A stretch of DNA of 64,000 nt. It comes from Ilyobacter polytropus DSM 2926 (GTDB lineage: Bacteria > Fusobacteriota > Fusobacteriia > Fusobacteriales > Fusobacteriaceae). The DNA lies in NCBI RefSeq assembly GCF_000165505.1, contig NC_014633.1, forward strand, positions 434,001 through 498,000, in the 5' to 3' direction. How positions within the stretch are numbered: the first letter of the stretch is position 1; each line of letters begins with the position of its first letter. A program made the position numbers and the translations under genes. A model generated the notes under the pieces. The model ran no database searches. It was not told the origin of the DNA and saw only the letters and a list, made by a program, of their open reading frames with translations. Positions 17,294 to 25,810 of the stretch are shown here, one piece after another.

Positions 17294-17325
17294 GACATTC
17301 AAATGACATTTTGAACTTTTATAAT
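17294..17325 (+). promoter_or_regulatory. GACA direct-repeat operator and -10 box of the main pdu operon
   Basis: GACA occurs at 17294-17297 and 17305-17308 (11 bp apart). A consensus -10 TATAAT starts at 17320, 15 nt after the second repeat. Transcription is predicted to start about 40 nt before the pduB ATG. This is the strongest -10 of the three copies, as fits the largest operon. Confidence 0.75.
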
Positions 17326-17373
17326 GTAAAAGACACTTCTAAATATAAATTAAAATAACGAGGAGGTAAATGA

Positions 17374-18156
17374 ATGCAAGAAAATCTGGTAGAAAAAATG
17401 ATGGCTGAAGTAATGGAAAAATTGGGAGGCGAACAGAAAAAAGATGAACCTGTTGTAAATACAGAGTGTCGTCTGACAGAATTTGTAGGAACTACAACTT
17501 TAGGTGACACAATAGGCCTTGTGATCGCCAATGTAGACCCTGCATTGCACGAAGCCATGGGAATAGACAAAAAATATCGTTCGATTGGAATTATGGGGGC
17601 AAGAACTGGGGCAGGACCACATATTATGGCTGCAGATGAAGCTGTAAAAGCCACCAACACAGAGGTTATATCTATAGAACTTCCTAGAGATACAAAGGGA
17701 GGAGCAGGACATGGTTCTTTGATTTTATTTGGTGCTGAAGATGTGTCTGATGCCAAAAGAGCGGTAGAAGTTGCTCTTAATGCGGTTAATGAAAAATTTG
17801 GAGACGTATATGCAAATGATGCAGGGCATATAGAACTTCAGTATACAGCTAGAGCTTCTTATGCTTGTAATAAAGCATTTAATGCACCTCTAGGAAAATC
17901 TTTTGGATTAATAGTAGGAGCTCCGGCGGCTATAGGGGTAGTTATAGCAGATACAGCCTTAAAGGCAGCCAATGTAGAAGTACTTGCTTATTCATCTCCT
18001 TCTAATGGAACTAGTCTTTCAAATGAGTCTATTTTAGCAATTTGCGGAGATTCTGGAGCAGTTAGACAAGCTGTTTTAACAGCAAAAGAGGTTGGAGTTA
18101 AGCTTCTAGAGACAATGGGAGGATCTGCACCTTCAGTAACTACACCATATATTTAA
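17374..18156 (+). CDS. pduB: PduB trimeric shell protein
   Basis: A 260-residue tandem-BMC protein of the PduB/EtuB class, with the motifs TTLGDTIGLVIANVDP, SIGIMGARTGAGPHIMAADEA and GLIVGAPAAIGVVIADTALKAANVE. The N-terminal helix QENLVEKMMAEVMEKLGG resembles encapsulation peptides; in Salmonella this extension ties the enzyme core to the shell. The internal start that gives PduB' in Salmonella (around residue 38) has no counterpart here, since no ATG, GTG or TTG lies in that stretch. An AGGAGG SD precedes it. It is the first gene of the operon; a pduA gene is not placed ahead of it. Confidence 0.95.
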   Translation: MQENLVEKMMAEVMEKLGGEQKKDEPVVNTECRLTEFVGTTTLGDTIGLVIANVDPALHEAMGIDKKYRSIGIMGARTGAGPHIMAADEAVKATNTEVISIELPRDTKGGAGHGSLILFGAEDVSDAKRAVEVALNAVNEKFGDVYANDAGHIELQYTARASYACNKAFNAPLGKSFGLIVGAPAAIGVVIADTALKAANVEVLAYSSPSNGTSLSNESILAICGDSGAVRQAVLTAKEVGVKLLETMGGSAPSVTTPYI

Positions 18157-18188
18157 AGAGAATTTAAAATAAAAAATAGGAGGTCATA

Positions 18189-19853
18189 ATGAAATCAAAA
18201 CGTTTTGAAGTATTGGGAGATAGACCTGTAAATAAAGATGGATATATAAAGGAATGGCCAGAAAAAGGGCTGATTGCAATGGATTCTCCATTGGATCCTA
18301 AACCAAGTGTAAAAGTTGTAAATGGAAAGATAGTAGAGCTTGATGGAAAAAAAGAAGCTGACTTTGATCTTTTAGACAGTTTCATTGCTAATTATGGGAT
18401 AAATATAGAAAATGCGGAAAAAGTAATGGCCATGGATTCTAGAGAAATAGCCAAAATGCTGGTAGATATCAATATTTCTAGAGATGAAGTAAAAAAAGTA
18501 ACTCTATCCTTGACTCCTGCAAAGGCTGCTCAGGTAATGACACACATGACTGTTCTTGAGATGATGATGGCTGTAAATAAAATGAGAGCCAGAAGAACTC
18601 CGTCAAATCAGTGTCATGTAACAAACTTGAAGGACAATCCGGTACAGATAGCAGCAGACGCAGCAGAAGCAGCTCTAAGAGGATTCTCTGAACAGGAAAC
18701 AACAGTAGGGATAGTTAGATATGCTCCTTTTAATGCTTTGGCATTACTTGTGGGAGCTCAGGTTGGAAGACCAGGAGTATTGACTCAGTGTGCCGTAGAA
18801 GAAGCTACAGAACTACTTCTAGGGATGAGAGCACTGACTAACTATGCAGAAACAGTATCGGTATATGGAACAGAACAAGTATTTATAGATGGAGATGACA
18901 CTCCTTGGTCTAAGACATTCCTAGCATCAGCTTATGCCTCTAGAGGGCTTAAGATGAGATATACATCAGGAAGTGGATCTGAGGTATTGATGGGTTATGC
19001 AGAAGGATGCTCGATGCTATATCTTGAAACTCGTTGTCTTTTTGTTACAAAAGGAGCCGGGGTACAAGGAATACAAAATGGTTCTGTAAGTTGTGTAGGA
19101 GTACCTGGAGGGGTACCTGGAGGTGTCAGAGAGATTCTTGCTGAAAACCTAGTAGCTATGATGCTAGACCTTGAGTGTGCATCAAGTAATGACCAGACAT
19201 TTACACACTCTGATTTAAGAAGAGTGTCTAGAAGTTTGATGCAGATGATACCAGGAACTGACTTTATATGTTCTGGATATAGTTCTACACCAAACTATGA
19301 CAATATGTTTGCAGGTTCAAACTGGGATGCAGAAGATTATGATGACTGGAATATAATCCAGAGAGACTTAAAGATAGACGCAGGTCTGCACCCTGTGGAC
19401 AAAGATGAAGTAATAAAGGCTAGAAATAAAGCAGCAAGAGCAATTCAGGGTATTTTTGATGCTCTTGGATTCCCTGAGGTTACTGATGAAGAGGTAGAGG
19501 CAGCTACTTATGCTCACGGAAGTAAAGATATGCCGGCAAGAGATGTTGTAACAGATCTGAAAGCAGCTCAAGAACTTATGACAAGAGGAATAACAGGTAT
19601 AGACTTAGTTAAAGCCTTGAAAACAAAAGGATTTGATGATGTGGCTTCTGATCTTTTACAGGTACTTAAATTGAGAGTGTCTGGAGACCTTCTACATACA
19701 TCGGCAATATTAGATGGTGACTTCAATGTAATAAGTGCGGTAAACGACAGAAATAATTACAGTGGTCCAGGAACAGGTTATCAGATATCTGATGAAAGAT
19801 GGGAAAAAATTTCAAATATTCCAAATGCGATAGATCCAACAACAATTAAATAA
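18189..19853 (+). CDS. pduC: AdoCbl-dependent diol/glycerol dehydratase, large subunit
   Basis: A 554-residue alpha subunit, the usual family length. It forms a TIM barrel that holds substrate and cobalamin. Family landmarks are [22 protein letters not shown] (the catalytic-site histidine), [30 protein letters not shown] and [11 protein letters not shown]. The enzyme dehydrates 1,2-propanediol to propionaldehyde or glycerol to 3-hydroxypropionaldehyde by a radical mechanism. SD AGGAGG; followed directly by pduD and pduE. Long extensions on the two small subunits favour the encapsulated diol dehydratase over free glycerol dehydratase. Confidence 0.96.
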   Translation: MKSKRFEVLGDRPVNKDGYIKEWPEKGLIAMDSPLDPKPSVKVVNGKIVELDGKKEADFDLLDSFIANYGINIENAEKVMAMDSREIAKMLVDINISRDEVKKVTLSLTPAKAAQVMTHMTVLEMMMAVNKMRARRTPSNQCHVTNLKDNPVQIAADAAEAALRGFSEQETTVGIVRYAPFNALALLVGAQVGRPGVLTQCAVEEATELLLGMRALTNYAETVSVYGTEQVFIDGDDTPWSKTFLASAYASRGLKMRYTSGSGSEVLMGYAEGCSMLYLETRCLFVTKGAGVQGIQNGSVSCVGVPGGVPGGVREILAENLVAMMLDLECASSNDQTFTHSDLRRVSRSLMQMIPGTDFICSGYSSTPNYDNMFAGSNWDAEDYDDWNIIQRDLKIDAGLHPVDKDEVIKARNKAARAIQGIFDALGFPEVTDEEVEAATYAHGSKDMPARDVVTDLKAAQELMTRGITGIDLVKALKTKGFDDVASDLLQVLKLRVSGDLLHTSAILDGDFNVISAVNDRNNYSGPGTGYQISDERWEKISNIPNAIDPTTIK

Positions 19854-19863
19854 GGAGGTAAAC

Positions 19864-20517
19864 ATGCAGTTAAATGAGCAGGCGATTCGTGGAATTATAG
19901 AAGAAGTGGTAAAAAGATATGCAAGCGGTGCAACACCTATTGAAACAACATCGAACCCGGTTTCTCAAGGAAAACTTGAGATTACAGAAGTAGGAGAAGC
20001 CACAAAAGGGATGAGCAAGGACGAAGTGGTAATAGCTGTAGCTCCTGCTTTTGCCAAGTACCAGACAGAAACAATTACTAAGATACCTCACTCAGATGTG
20101 TTGAAAGAGATGATGGCAGGAATAGAGGAAGAAGGTTTAAAGCCTAGACTGATAAGAGTTCTAAGAACTTCAGATGTATCGTTTTTGGCAAATGACGGAG
20201 CAAAACTAAGTGGATCAGGGATAGGTATAGGAATTCAGTCAAAGGGAACTACAGTAATTCACCAAAAAGACTTATTTCCACTATCAAACCTAGAACTATT
20301 TCCTCAGGCACCTCTTTTACAAAGAGAGCATTTCAGAATGATAGGTAAAAATGCAGCTAAATATGCAAAGGGTGAATCACCTAATCCGGTGCCTCAGATG
20401 AATGACCAGATGGCAAGACCTAAATATCAAGCAATAGCTGCACTTCTTCATATAAAAGAGACTGAACATGTAGTTAAAAATTCGGCTCCTGTAGAATTAA
20501 AAGTAAAATTTAAATAA
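19864..20517 (+). CDS. pduD: Diol dehydratase, medium subunit
   Basis: A 217-residue beta subunit. Residues about 1-20 ([18 protein letters not shown]) form an amphipathic helix like the PduD encapsulation signal, joined by a Ser/Thr/Pro-rich linker to the cobalamin-binding core ([42 protein letters not shown], and [21 protein letters not shown]). The length matches diol dehydratase (about 224) better than DhaC (about 194). Ten bp separate it from pduC, with AAGGAGG 6 nt before the ATG. Confidence 0.95.
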   Translation: MQLNEQAIRGIIEEVVKRYASGATPIETTSNPVSQGKLEITEVGEATKGMSKDEVVIAVAPAFAKYQTETITKIPHSDVLKEMMAGIEEEGLKPRLIRVLRTSDVSFLANDGAKLSGSGIGIGIQSKGTTVIHQKDLFPLSNLELFPQAPLLQREHFRMIGKNAAKYAKGESPNPVPQMNDQMARPKYQAIAALLHIKETEHVVKNSAPVELKVKFK

Positions 20518-20543
20518 TAAAACAGATAAGGATGGTGAAATAA

Positions 20544-21038
20544 TTGGAACAGCAAATGTTGGAAAAAATGATAAGAGAAGCAATCCTTTCAATGTCAGGA
20601 GAGAGTGAGAGCTGTGGTGTAAACACAGGAACTATATCTGTAAAAGATTATCCTTTGAGTAAAAATAAAGCTGATGTTTTAAAATCTTCTACTGGAAAAA
20701 GTCTTAAAGACTTTACTGTGGAAAATGTAATGAACGGAAGTATAAAACCTGAAGATATAAGAATATCTCCAGAAACTCTTGAAATGCAGGCACAGGTAGC
20801 AGAGTCAGACGGAAGAAAGGCTTTTGCACAAAATCTTAGAAGGGCCGCAGAGCTTATCGCAGTTCCTGATGACAGAATTCTAGAGATATATGACAAGTTA
20901 AGACCTTATAGATCAACTAAAGACGAACTTCTAGGAATAGCAAGTGAATTGGAGACAAAATACAATGCAAAAATAAATGCCGCACTTGTGAGAGAAGCTA
21001 CAGTTCTTTATGAAAAACGAGACAGACTAAAAAGATAA
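20544..21038 (+). CDS. pduE: Diol dehydratase, small subunit
   Basis: A 164-residue gamma subunit. An N-terminal helix (EQQMLEKMIREAILSMSG) again looks like an encapsulation peptide. The core has DYPLSKNKADVLKSSTGKSL, NGSIKPEDIRISPETLEMQA and LRPYRSTKDELL. It completes the (alpha-beta-gamma)2 enzyme. The start codon is TTG, preceded by AAGGATGG. The length is near the diol dehydratase norm (about 173). Confidence 0.95.
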   Translation: MEQQMLEKMIREAILSMSGESESCGVNTGTISVKDYPLSKNKADVLKSSTGKSLKDFTVENVMNGSIKPEDIRISPETLEMQAQVAESDGRKAFAQNLRRAAELIAVPDDRILEIYDKLRPYRSTKDELLGIASELETKYNAKINAALVREATVLYEKRDRLKR

Positions 21039-21061
21039 GTTTTTAGCACCTGGAGGTAAAA

Positions 21062-22876
21062 GTGAAATTAATCGTAGGAATAGATATAGGAAATGCTACT
21101 ACAGAAAGTACCCTTGCTCAGGTAGATGGAGAAAAGGTCCAAGTACTAAGTAGTGGAATAGTAAAAACTACCGGGATTAAGGGTACCAAAGAAAATATTA
21201 AGGGAGTCTTCAAATCACTTCAAAAAGCACTTGAAAACTGCGGAAAGACATTGGAAGAAGTATCTCTTATAAGAATAAATGAGGCAGCTCCTGTTATTGG
21301 TGATGTGGCCATGGAAACAATCACAGAAACCATAATAACGGAATCTACTATGATAGGTCATAACCCTTCTACTCCAGGAGGAATAGGAATAGGTGTTGGA
21401 ATTTCACTTCCAATCGAAGATATAAAGAAAGACCACGTTGGAGTAGAGGTAATAGCCCTTATTAATAAGGATGTTGATTTCCAAGTGGCAGCAAGAACAA
21501 TAAATAATCTTGTAAAAATGGGAGTTAATATAACAGGGGCAATTGTCCAAAAAGACGATGCAGTCCTTATAAATAACAGGCTAGATAGGAAAATACCCAT
21601 TATAGATGAAGTTCTCCATATTGAGAAAGTACCTGTAAATATGAAGACGGCTATAGAGGTCTCTGAAAAAGGTAAAGTAATCTCTATGCTCTCTAATCCC
21701 TACGGGATTGCCACTTTATTTGATCTAACCCCAGAAGAAACTAAAATGATAATGCCGCTATCTAGGGCTCTTATCGGGAACAGGTCGGCTGTTGTAATAA
21801 AAACCCCTAAGGGAGATGTAAAATCTAAAATTATCCCTGCTGGGGAATTAAATATAACAGGTGAATCTAAAAAAAGATCTGTACGAGTGGACAGGGGTTC
21901 AAAAGAGATAATGAGTGCTATAAAAGCATGCCATCCTGTCAACGATATCTACGGAGAAACGGGTACCAATGCAGGTGGAATGTTAGAAAAAGTAAGAGTG
22001 GTAATGGCTCAGTTGACAGATCAAAATGTAAAAAATATTAAAATCCAGGATTTGTTAGCTGTAGATACCTTTGTTCCTCAAAAAGTAGTAGGGGGAATGG
22101 CAGGGGAATTTGCCATGGAAAATGCAATCGGAGTAGCGGCCATGGTAAAAGCTGACAAGCTTCAAATGAAAATGGTTGCTAGTAATCTTGAAGAAAAATT
22201 AGATATAGCTGTAGAAGTAGGGGGAGTAGAAGCAGAGATGGCTATAATCGGTTCTCTTACTACTCCTGGAACCACAAAACCTCTTGCAATATTGGATATG
22301 GGTGCTGGCTCAACAGACGCATCTATTATAACAAAATCCGGGGAGATATCTTCGTGTCATTTGGCAGGAGCTGGGAATATGGTAACAATGCTTATAGACA
22401 GAGAGTTGGGTCTAGGGGATTTTGACCTAGCTGAAGATATAAAAAAATATCCTCTGGCAAAGGTGGAAAGCTTATTTCATATAAGGCATGAAGACGGAAG
22501 TGTACAGTTTTTTGATACACAACTAGATCCAGGTATATTTGCAAGAATAGTAATATTGAAAGACGGAGAGATGCAACCTCTGGAAATAGATGGGAATATA
22601 GAAAAGATCAAAAACATAAGAAGAGAAGCAAAGAAAAAAGTTTTCGTAGAAAACGGAATAAGGGCCTTGGTGAGAATATCTCCTACGAGCAATATAAGAG
22701 ATATTGATTATGTGGTTTTGGTAGGAGGTTCAGCACTTGATTTTGAAATTCCTCAGATGATTACTGACAGCCTTGCTCATTATGGAATAGTGGCAGGACG
22801 AGGAAATATAAGAGGAGTGGAAGGACCTAGGAATGCTGTGGCAACAGGACTATCTCTTTCATATAGGGAGGGATAA
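21062..22876 (+). CDS. pduG: Diol dehydratase reactivase, large subunit
   Basis: A 604-residue DdrA/PduG-type chaperone-like ATPase with an actin-fold phosphate loop (GIDIGNATTEST, 6-17), a second one (LDMGAGSTDASI), and the family segments INEAAPVIGDVAMETITETIITEST and HNPSTPGGIGIGVG. With PduH it swaps damaged cobalamin out of inactivated dehydratase at the cost of ATP. Start GTG with GGAGGT upstream. It ends 2 bp before pduH. Confidence 0.95.
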   Translation: MKLIVGIDIGNATTESTLAQVDGEKVQVLSSGIVKTTGIKGTKENIKGVFKSLQKALENCGKTLEEVSLIRINEAAPVIGDVAMETITETIITESTMIGHNPSTPGGIGIGVGISLPIEDIKKDHVGVEVIALINKDVDFQVAARTINNLVKMGVNITGAIVQKDDAVLINNRLDRKIPIIDEVLHIEKVPVNMKTAIEVSEKGKVISMLSNPYGIATLFDLTPEETKMIMPLSRALIGNRSAVVIKTPKGDVKSKIIPAGELNITGESKKRSVRVDRGSKEIMSAIKACHPVNDIYGETGTNAGGMLEKVRVVMAQLTDQNVKNIKIQDLLAVDTFVPQKVVGGMAGEFAMENAIGVAAMVKADKLQMKMVASNLEEKLDIAVEVGGVEAEMAIIGSLTTPGTTKPLAILDMGAGSTDASIITKSGEISSCHLAGAGNMVTMLIDRELGLGDFDLAEDIKKYPLAKVESLFHIRHEDGSVQFFDTQLDPGIFARIVILKDGEMQPLEIDGNIEKIKNIRREAKKKVFVENGIRALVRISPTSNIRDIDYVVLVGGSALDFEIPQMITDSLAHYGIVAGRGNIRGVEGPRNAVATGLSLSYREG

Positions 22877-22878
22877 TA

Positions 22879-23229
22879 ATGGAAAATATAGCAATAAATA
22901 TATATTATTCCAATTCTCTGAAGATAAATGGTGATCTGGAAGAGATACTTTTTGGAATAGAAGAAGAGGGACTGCCGTGGATTGTGACAGAGTCTGAAGA
23001 AAAAGATTCAAAAGTATTGGGAAATATAGCTTCTCAGTCATCAAAGCTTGGTGTTGGTATTGGAATAGGCATCGATGGGGTGACCCTTCATCATGATAAG
23101 TTGGAAAAATATAAACCATTGTTTACTTTTCCTTTGTCGAGTATGAAAGAAACCTTTAGAATGCTAGGGATGAACGGAGCTAGATTAATAAAAGGGGAAC
23201 CTTTCGTTATCCCCAAAGGAGGGAAATAA
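22879..23229 (+). CDS. pduH: Diol dehydratase reactivase, small subunit
   Basis: A 116-residue protein of the DdrB/PduH family, structurally related to the dehydratase beta subunit that it displaces. Shared motifs: EILFGIEEEGLPW, the glycine-rich KLGVGIGIGIDGVTLHH, and FRMLGMNGARLIKGEPF. An AGGGAGGG ribosome site lies within the end of pduG. Partner of PduG. Confidence 0.94.
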   Translation: MENIAINIYYSNSLKINGDLEEILFGIEEEGLPWIVTESEEKDSKVLGNIASQSSKLGVGIGIGIDGVTLHHDKLEKYKPLFTFPLSSMKETFRMLGMNGARLIKGEPFVIPKGGK

Positions 23230-23235
23230 CTGAAT

Positions 23236-23805
23236 ATGGGTAACTCATTAGGATTTATTGAGGTAGTAGGAATGTTAGGGGCTATAGAGGCCTGTGATGC
23301 GGCAGTTAAATCAGCTTATGTAGAACTTGTAAGATGTGAGCTTACGAAAGGTAGCGGTTGGGTTACTATAGTTTTAAAAGGAGATGTAGCAGCTGTAAAA
23401 GCCGGAGTAGATGCGGCAGTAGCCTCTGCTGAAAGGGTTTCAAAGGTAGTTAGCTATACAGTAATAGCTAGGCCTTCTGAAGAGCTTAGGAAAATAACCC
23501 CAGACAAACCTGCCCAATCAAGAGAAAAAAAAGATGAACAATCTGAAAATAAAAATGATAAAGATGAAAAAAGAGTAACTGAAGAAAAGCCTTTGGTTGA
23601 AGCAGAAAAAAAAGAAGAAAAAATAGCTCAACCTAAGGCTTTACCAGAAAAAAAAGAGGAAAAAATAGTTCAACTGAAAACTTTACCAGAAAAAGTTGCA
23701 GTTAAAGAAACAGCCACAGCAGAAAAACAAGAAAGTAAACCTGATGAAGGAAAATCAACGGGAACAACTAGAAGACGAAGAACAACTAGAACAGCAAAAA
23801 AATAA
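23236..23805 (+). CDS. BMC-H shell protein with long charged C-terminal tail (PduK-like position)
   Basis: A 189-residue protein. Residues 1-88 are a canonical hexameric BMC domain (GFIEVVGMLGAIEACDAAVK, GDVAAVKAGVDAAVASAERV, VIARPSEEL). Residues about 95-189 are a low-complexity, Lys/Glu-rich region holding a degenerate repeat (K-K-E-E-K-I-x-Q-x-K-x-L-P-E-K, twice) and ending in a strongly basic T-R-R-R-R-T-T-R-T-A-K-K. The tail is predicted to be disordered and might contact cargo, nucleic acid or other compartments. Salmonella PduK is also an extended BMC-H, but its extension carries a metal-binding motif not seen here, so I leave the symbol open. Confidence 0.88.
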   Translation: MGNSLGFIEVVGMLGAIEACDAAVKSAYVELVRCELTKGSGWVTIVLKGDVAAVKAGVDAAVASAERVSKVVSYTVIARPSEELRKITPDKPAQSREKKDEQSENKNDKDEKRVTEEKPLVEAEKKEEKIAQPKALPEKKEEKIVQLKTLPEKVAVKETATAEKQESKPDEGKSTGTTRRRRTTRTAKK

Positions 23806-23827
23806 AGAAAATTGAGGAGGAAAATCA

Positions 23828-24106
23828 ATGGGAAATGCGTTAGGATTAATTGAAACTAAAGGACTTGTAGGAGCGATAGAGGCGGCAGATGCTATGACAA
23901 AATCTGCAAATGTTGAATTAGTAGGATATGAAAAAATAGGTTCTGGTCTCATAACTGTAATGGTAAGAGGAGATGTAGGAGCAGTAAAAGCAGCAGTAGA
24001 CGCTGGAGCCGCAGCAGCAGAAAGACTAGGAAGCGTTCAGGCTGCTCATGTAATCCCTAGACCTCATACAGATACAGAAAAATTACTAGAAAAGTTAGAA
24101 AAGTAA
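23828..24106 (+). CDS. pduJ: BMC-H hexameric shell protein (PduA/PduJ type)
   Basis: A 92-residue single BMC domain: [60 protein letters not shown], then VIPRPH and a short helical end. It is the major facet-forming hexamer with a small polar pore for diol passage. The sequence does not separate PduA from PduJ; I use pduJ from its position after pduH. AGGAGG lies 8 nt upstream of the ATG. It is the only unextended BMC-H gene in the locus. Confidence 0.93.
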   Translation: MGNALGLIETKGLVGAIEAADAMTKSANVELVGYEKIGSGLITVMVRGDVGAVKAAVDAGAAAAERLGSVQAAHVIPRPHTDTEKLLEKLEK

Positions 24107-24117
24107 TGGTGATTTAA

Positions 24118-24750
24118 ATGAAGCCGTGTAAAAAGACATTGGAGCTTGTATTAAAGGAGGTTCTTTCTGATATTATTTCTGATGAAGTAGTCGTTGGAGT
24201 ATCAAATAGACACCTGCATATTTCCCAAAATGATCTTGAAAAAATTTTTGGGCCAGATTACAAGCTAACCAAAATGAAAGAGTTGCGACAGCCAGGGCAT
24301 TATGCAGCAAATGAAACGGTAACTATTATTGGACCAAAAGGAAAGATGGATAAGATCAGAATTTTAGGTCCAGTAAGAAAAGAAACTCAGGTTGAGATAT
24401 CCATGTCTGATGCTTTTAAACTTGGAATAAAAGCTCCTGTGAAAGAGTCAGGTAAGTTAGAAGGAACACCTGGTCTAACAATAGTAGGGCCTAAAGGTAC
24501 TCTGAAAACAGATAAAGGCGTGATAGTGGCAGGGAGACATATACACATGCCCAAATTTATTGCCGATATTAAAGGCTATAAAGATGGAGATATGGTATCT
24601 GTGGAAACTTCTGGAGAAAGAAAAGCGTTATTTCATAATGTTTTGATAAGAGTGGGATCTAATGTAGTGAAAGAGATTCACTTGGATATGGATGAAGCAA
24701 ATGCTTCAGGCGCATCAAATGGTGATTTTGTAAAAATAATAAGGGATTAA
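24118..24750 (+). CDS. pduL: PduL phosphate propanoyltransferase
   Basis: A 210-residue microcompartment phosphotransacylase, unrelated to Pta. Two zinc-binding His-x-His motifs are present, His32/His34 in NRHLHIS and His141/His143 in GRHIHMP, plus a later His188. It converts propionyl-CoA and phosphate to propionyl-phosphate and CoA, recycling CoA for PduP inside the compartment. The N-terminal helix KKTLELVLKEVLSDI is probably the encapsulation peptide. No propionate kinase (PduW) gene follows, so the ATP-forming step must be encoded elsewhere. Confidence 0.95.
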   Translation: MKPCKKTLELVLKEVLSDIISDEVVVGVSNRHLHISQNDLEKIFGPDYKLTKMKELRQPGHYAANETVTIIGPKGKMDKIRILGPVRKETQVEISMSDAFKLGIKAPVKESGKLEGTPGLTIVGPKGTLKTDKGVIVAGRHIHMPKFIADIKGYKDGDMVSVETSGERKALFHNVLIRVGSNVVKEIHLDMDEANASGASNGDFVKIIRD

Positions 24751-24757
24751 AAAAATG

Positions 24758-24781
24758 GAAAGGAGTTCTTGGGCTCCTTTC
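24758..24781 (+). terminator. intra-operon hairpin between pduL and the PduM-like gene
   Basis: GAAAGGAG (24758-24765) pairs with CTCCTTTC (24774-24781) around an 8-nt loop. The following sequence (TCTTTAAG) is a poor U-tract, so this is at best a partial terminator, and it may instead protect or define an mRNA end. The left arm contains an SD-like AAGGAG. Confidence 0.4.
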
Positions 24782-24807
24782 TCTTTAAGCCCTGTAAGGG
24801 GTGAGAT

Positions 24808-25515
24808 ATGGAATTTGACCTATTGATAGATCATATAGTCAAAGAAGTCATTGAAAAATTAAAAACTCAAAATCCAGTAATGGAATTGAAAAAAAAGAGA
24901 TGTCTTGTAATAGTTAATGGAGGAACCGCAGGTCTAGAACAAGTCCTTTTGCAGCTAAAGGAAATCTCGTCCAATTATGAATTGCAGATTATGTTTTCTG
25001 AGTCGGGAAAAGAAATAATCGGAGAAGACAGATTTTCTCAATATGAGACAAAGGATCCTTCTTTAATGGAAGTTTCTTCTTTTATTAAAGATATTGATAT
25101 GATTTTACTCCCTTTGCTTACTAAAAATACATGTGCTAAAGTTGCTGTGGGAATAAGGGATAATGCTGTCACTTATCTTATTTCTAAAGGGATAACCTCT
25201 GGAAAAAAGATTGTAGCAGTAAATGATTCCTGCACTGCAGAAGGAGGCACAGTTTATGCAGATCAGATCAATCTTAATATAAAAAAGCTCAAGAGTTACG
25301 GTATTACATTTGTAAAAAGTACTAAACTGTCTAATTATATATTAAGAGAAGAAAAAAATAAAAATACCTGTCTCAGAGAGAAAAAAATTATAACTTTGAA
25401 AGACTTGTTTAACGTGAAAAACTGCAAAATTTTATTGTCAAAGGACACTATAGTCACAGCTCTTGCAGAAGAAAAAGCCAGAGAAAATAAGGTGAGCTTC
25501 GAAATAGAGGAATAA
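24808..25515 (+). CDS. PduM-position protein with flavoprotein-like core
   Basis: A 235-residue protein lying exactly where pduM lies in Salmonella, between pduL and pduN. The N-terminus FDLLIDHIVKEVIEKLK is an encapsulation-type helix. The middle (about 30-145) resembles the flavoprotein family: CLVIVNGGTAGLEQVL, then LLPLLTKNTCAKVAVGIRDN and GKKIVAVNDSC. The last 40 residues (TLKDLF...IVTALAEEKARE) resemble the C-terminus of PduM as I remember it. PduM is required for proper compartment formation but its biochemistry is poorly known. Possible roles: a structural PduM equivalent, or a flavin-dependent redox partner for PduS. The start is supported by AAGGGGTGAG upstream. Confidence 0.7.
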   Translation: MEFDLLIDHIVKEVIEKLKTQNPVMELKKKRCLVIVNGGTAGLEQVLLQLKEISSNYELQIMFSESGKEIIGEDRFSQYETKDPSLMEVSSFIKDIDMILLPLLTKNTCAKVAVGIRDNAVTYLISKGITSGKKIVAVNDSCTAEGGTVYADQINLNIKKLKSYGITFVKSTKLSNYILREEKNKNTCLREKKIITLKDLFNVKNCKILLSKDTIVTALAEEKARENKVSFEIEE

Positions 25516-25531
25516 CAGGGAGTTGATAGGA

Positions 25532-25798
25532 ATGTTTTTAGCTAAAGTAGTAGGAAAGGTAGTGGCCACAACTAAAAACGAAGGGTTGAACGGGAAGAAA
25601 ATTCTGATAGTTGCCCCTATAGATATGGACGGGAATATCTCCGGAAATGAATTTGTGAGCATAGACAGTGTCGGGGCCGGAATCGGAGACCAGATATTGG
25701 TAACAAAAGGAAGTGTTTCTACATATGCTTTTGACAATAAGAACATTCCTGTGGATTCTGCAATTGTAGCTATTATTGACGTAATAGAGAAAAATTAG
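25532..25798 (+). CDS. pduN: BMC-P pentameric vertex protein (PduN/EutN/CcmL family)
   Basis: An 88-residue protein starting M-F-L-A-K-V-V-G-K-V-V-A-T, the standard EutN/CcmL opening, with LIVAPID, VSIDSVGAGIGDQILV and PVDSAIVAIID. Pentamers of this family cap the vertices of the polyhedral shell. ATG 25532 is preferred because AGGGAG (25517-25522) is 9 nt upstream; a TTG at 25523 abuts that site and cannot be used well. It is the only vertex gene in the locus. Confidence 0.93.
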   Translation: MFLAKVVGKVVATTKNEGLNGKKILIVAPIDMDGNISGNEFVSIDSVGAGIGDQILVTKGSVSTYAFDNKNIPVDSAIVAIIDVIEKN

Positions 25799-25810
25799 GT
25801 GGTGATAGGA

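Noticed and set aside
17374-17500. Internal start giving a shorter PduB'
   Set aside because: No ATG, GTG or TTG with a ribosome site occurs near residue 38, where it lies in Salmonella.
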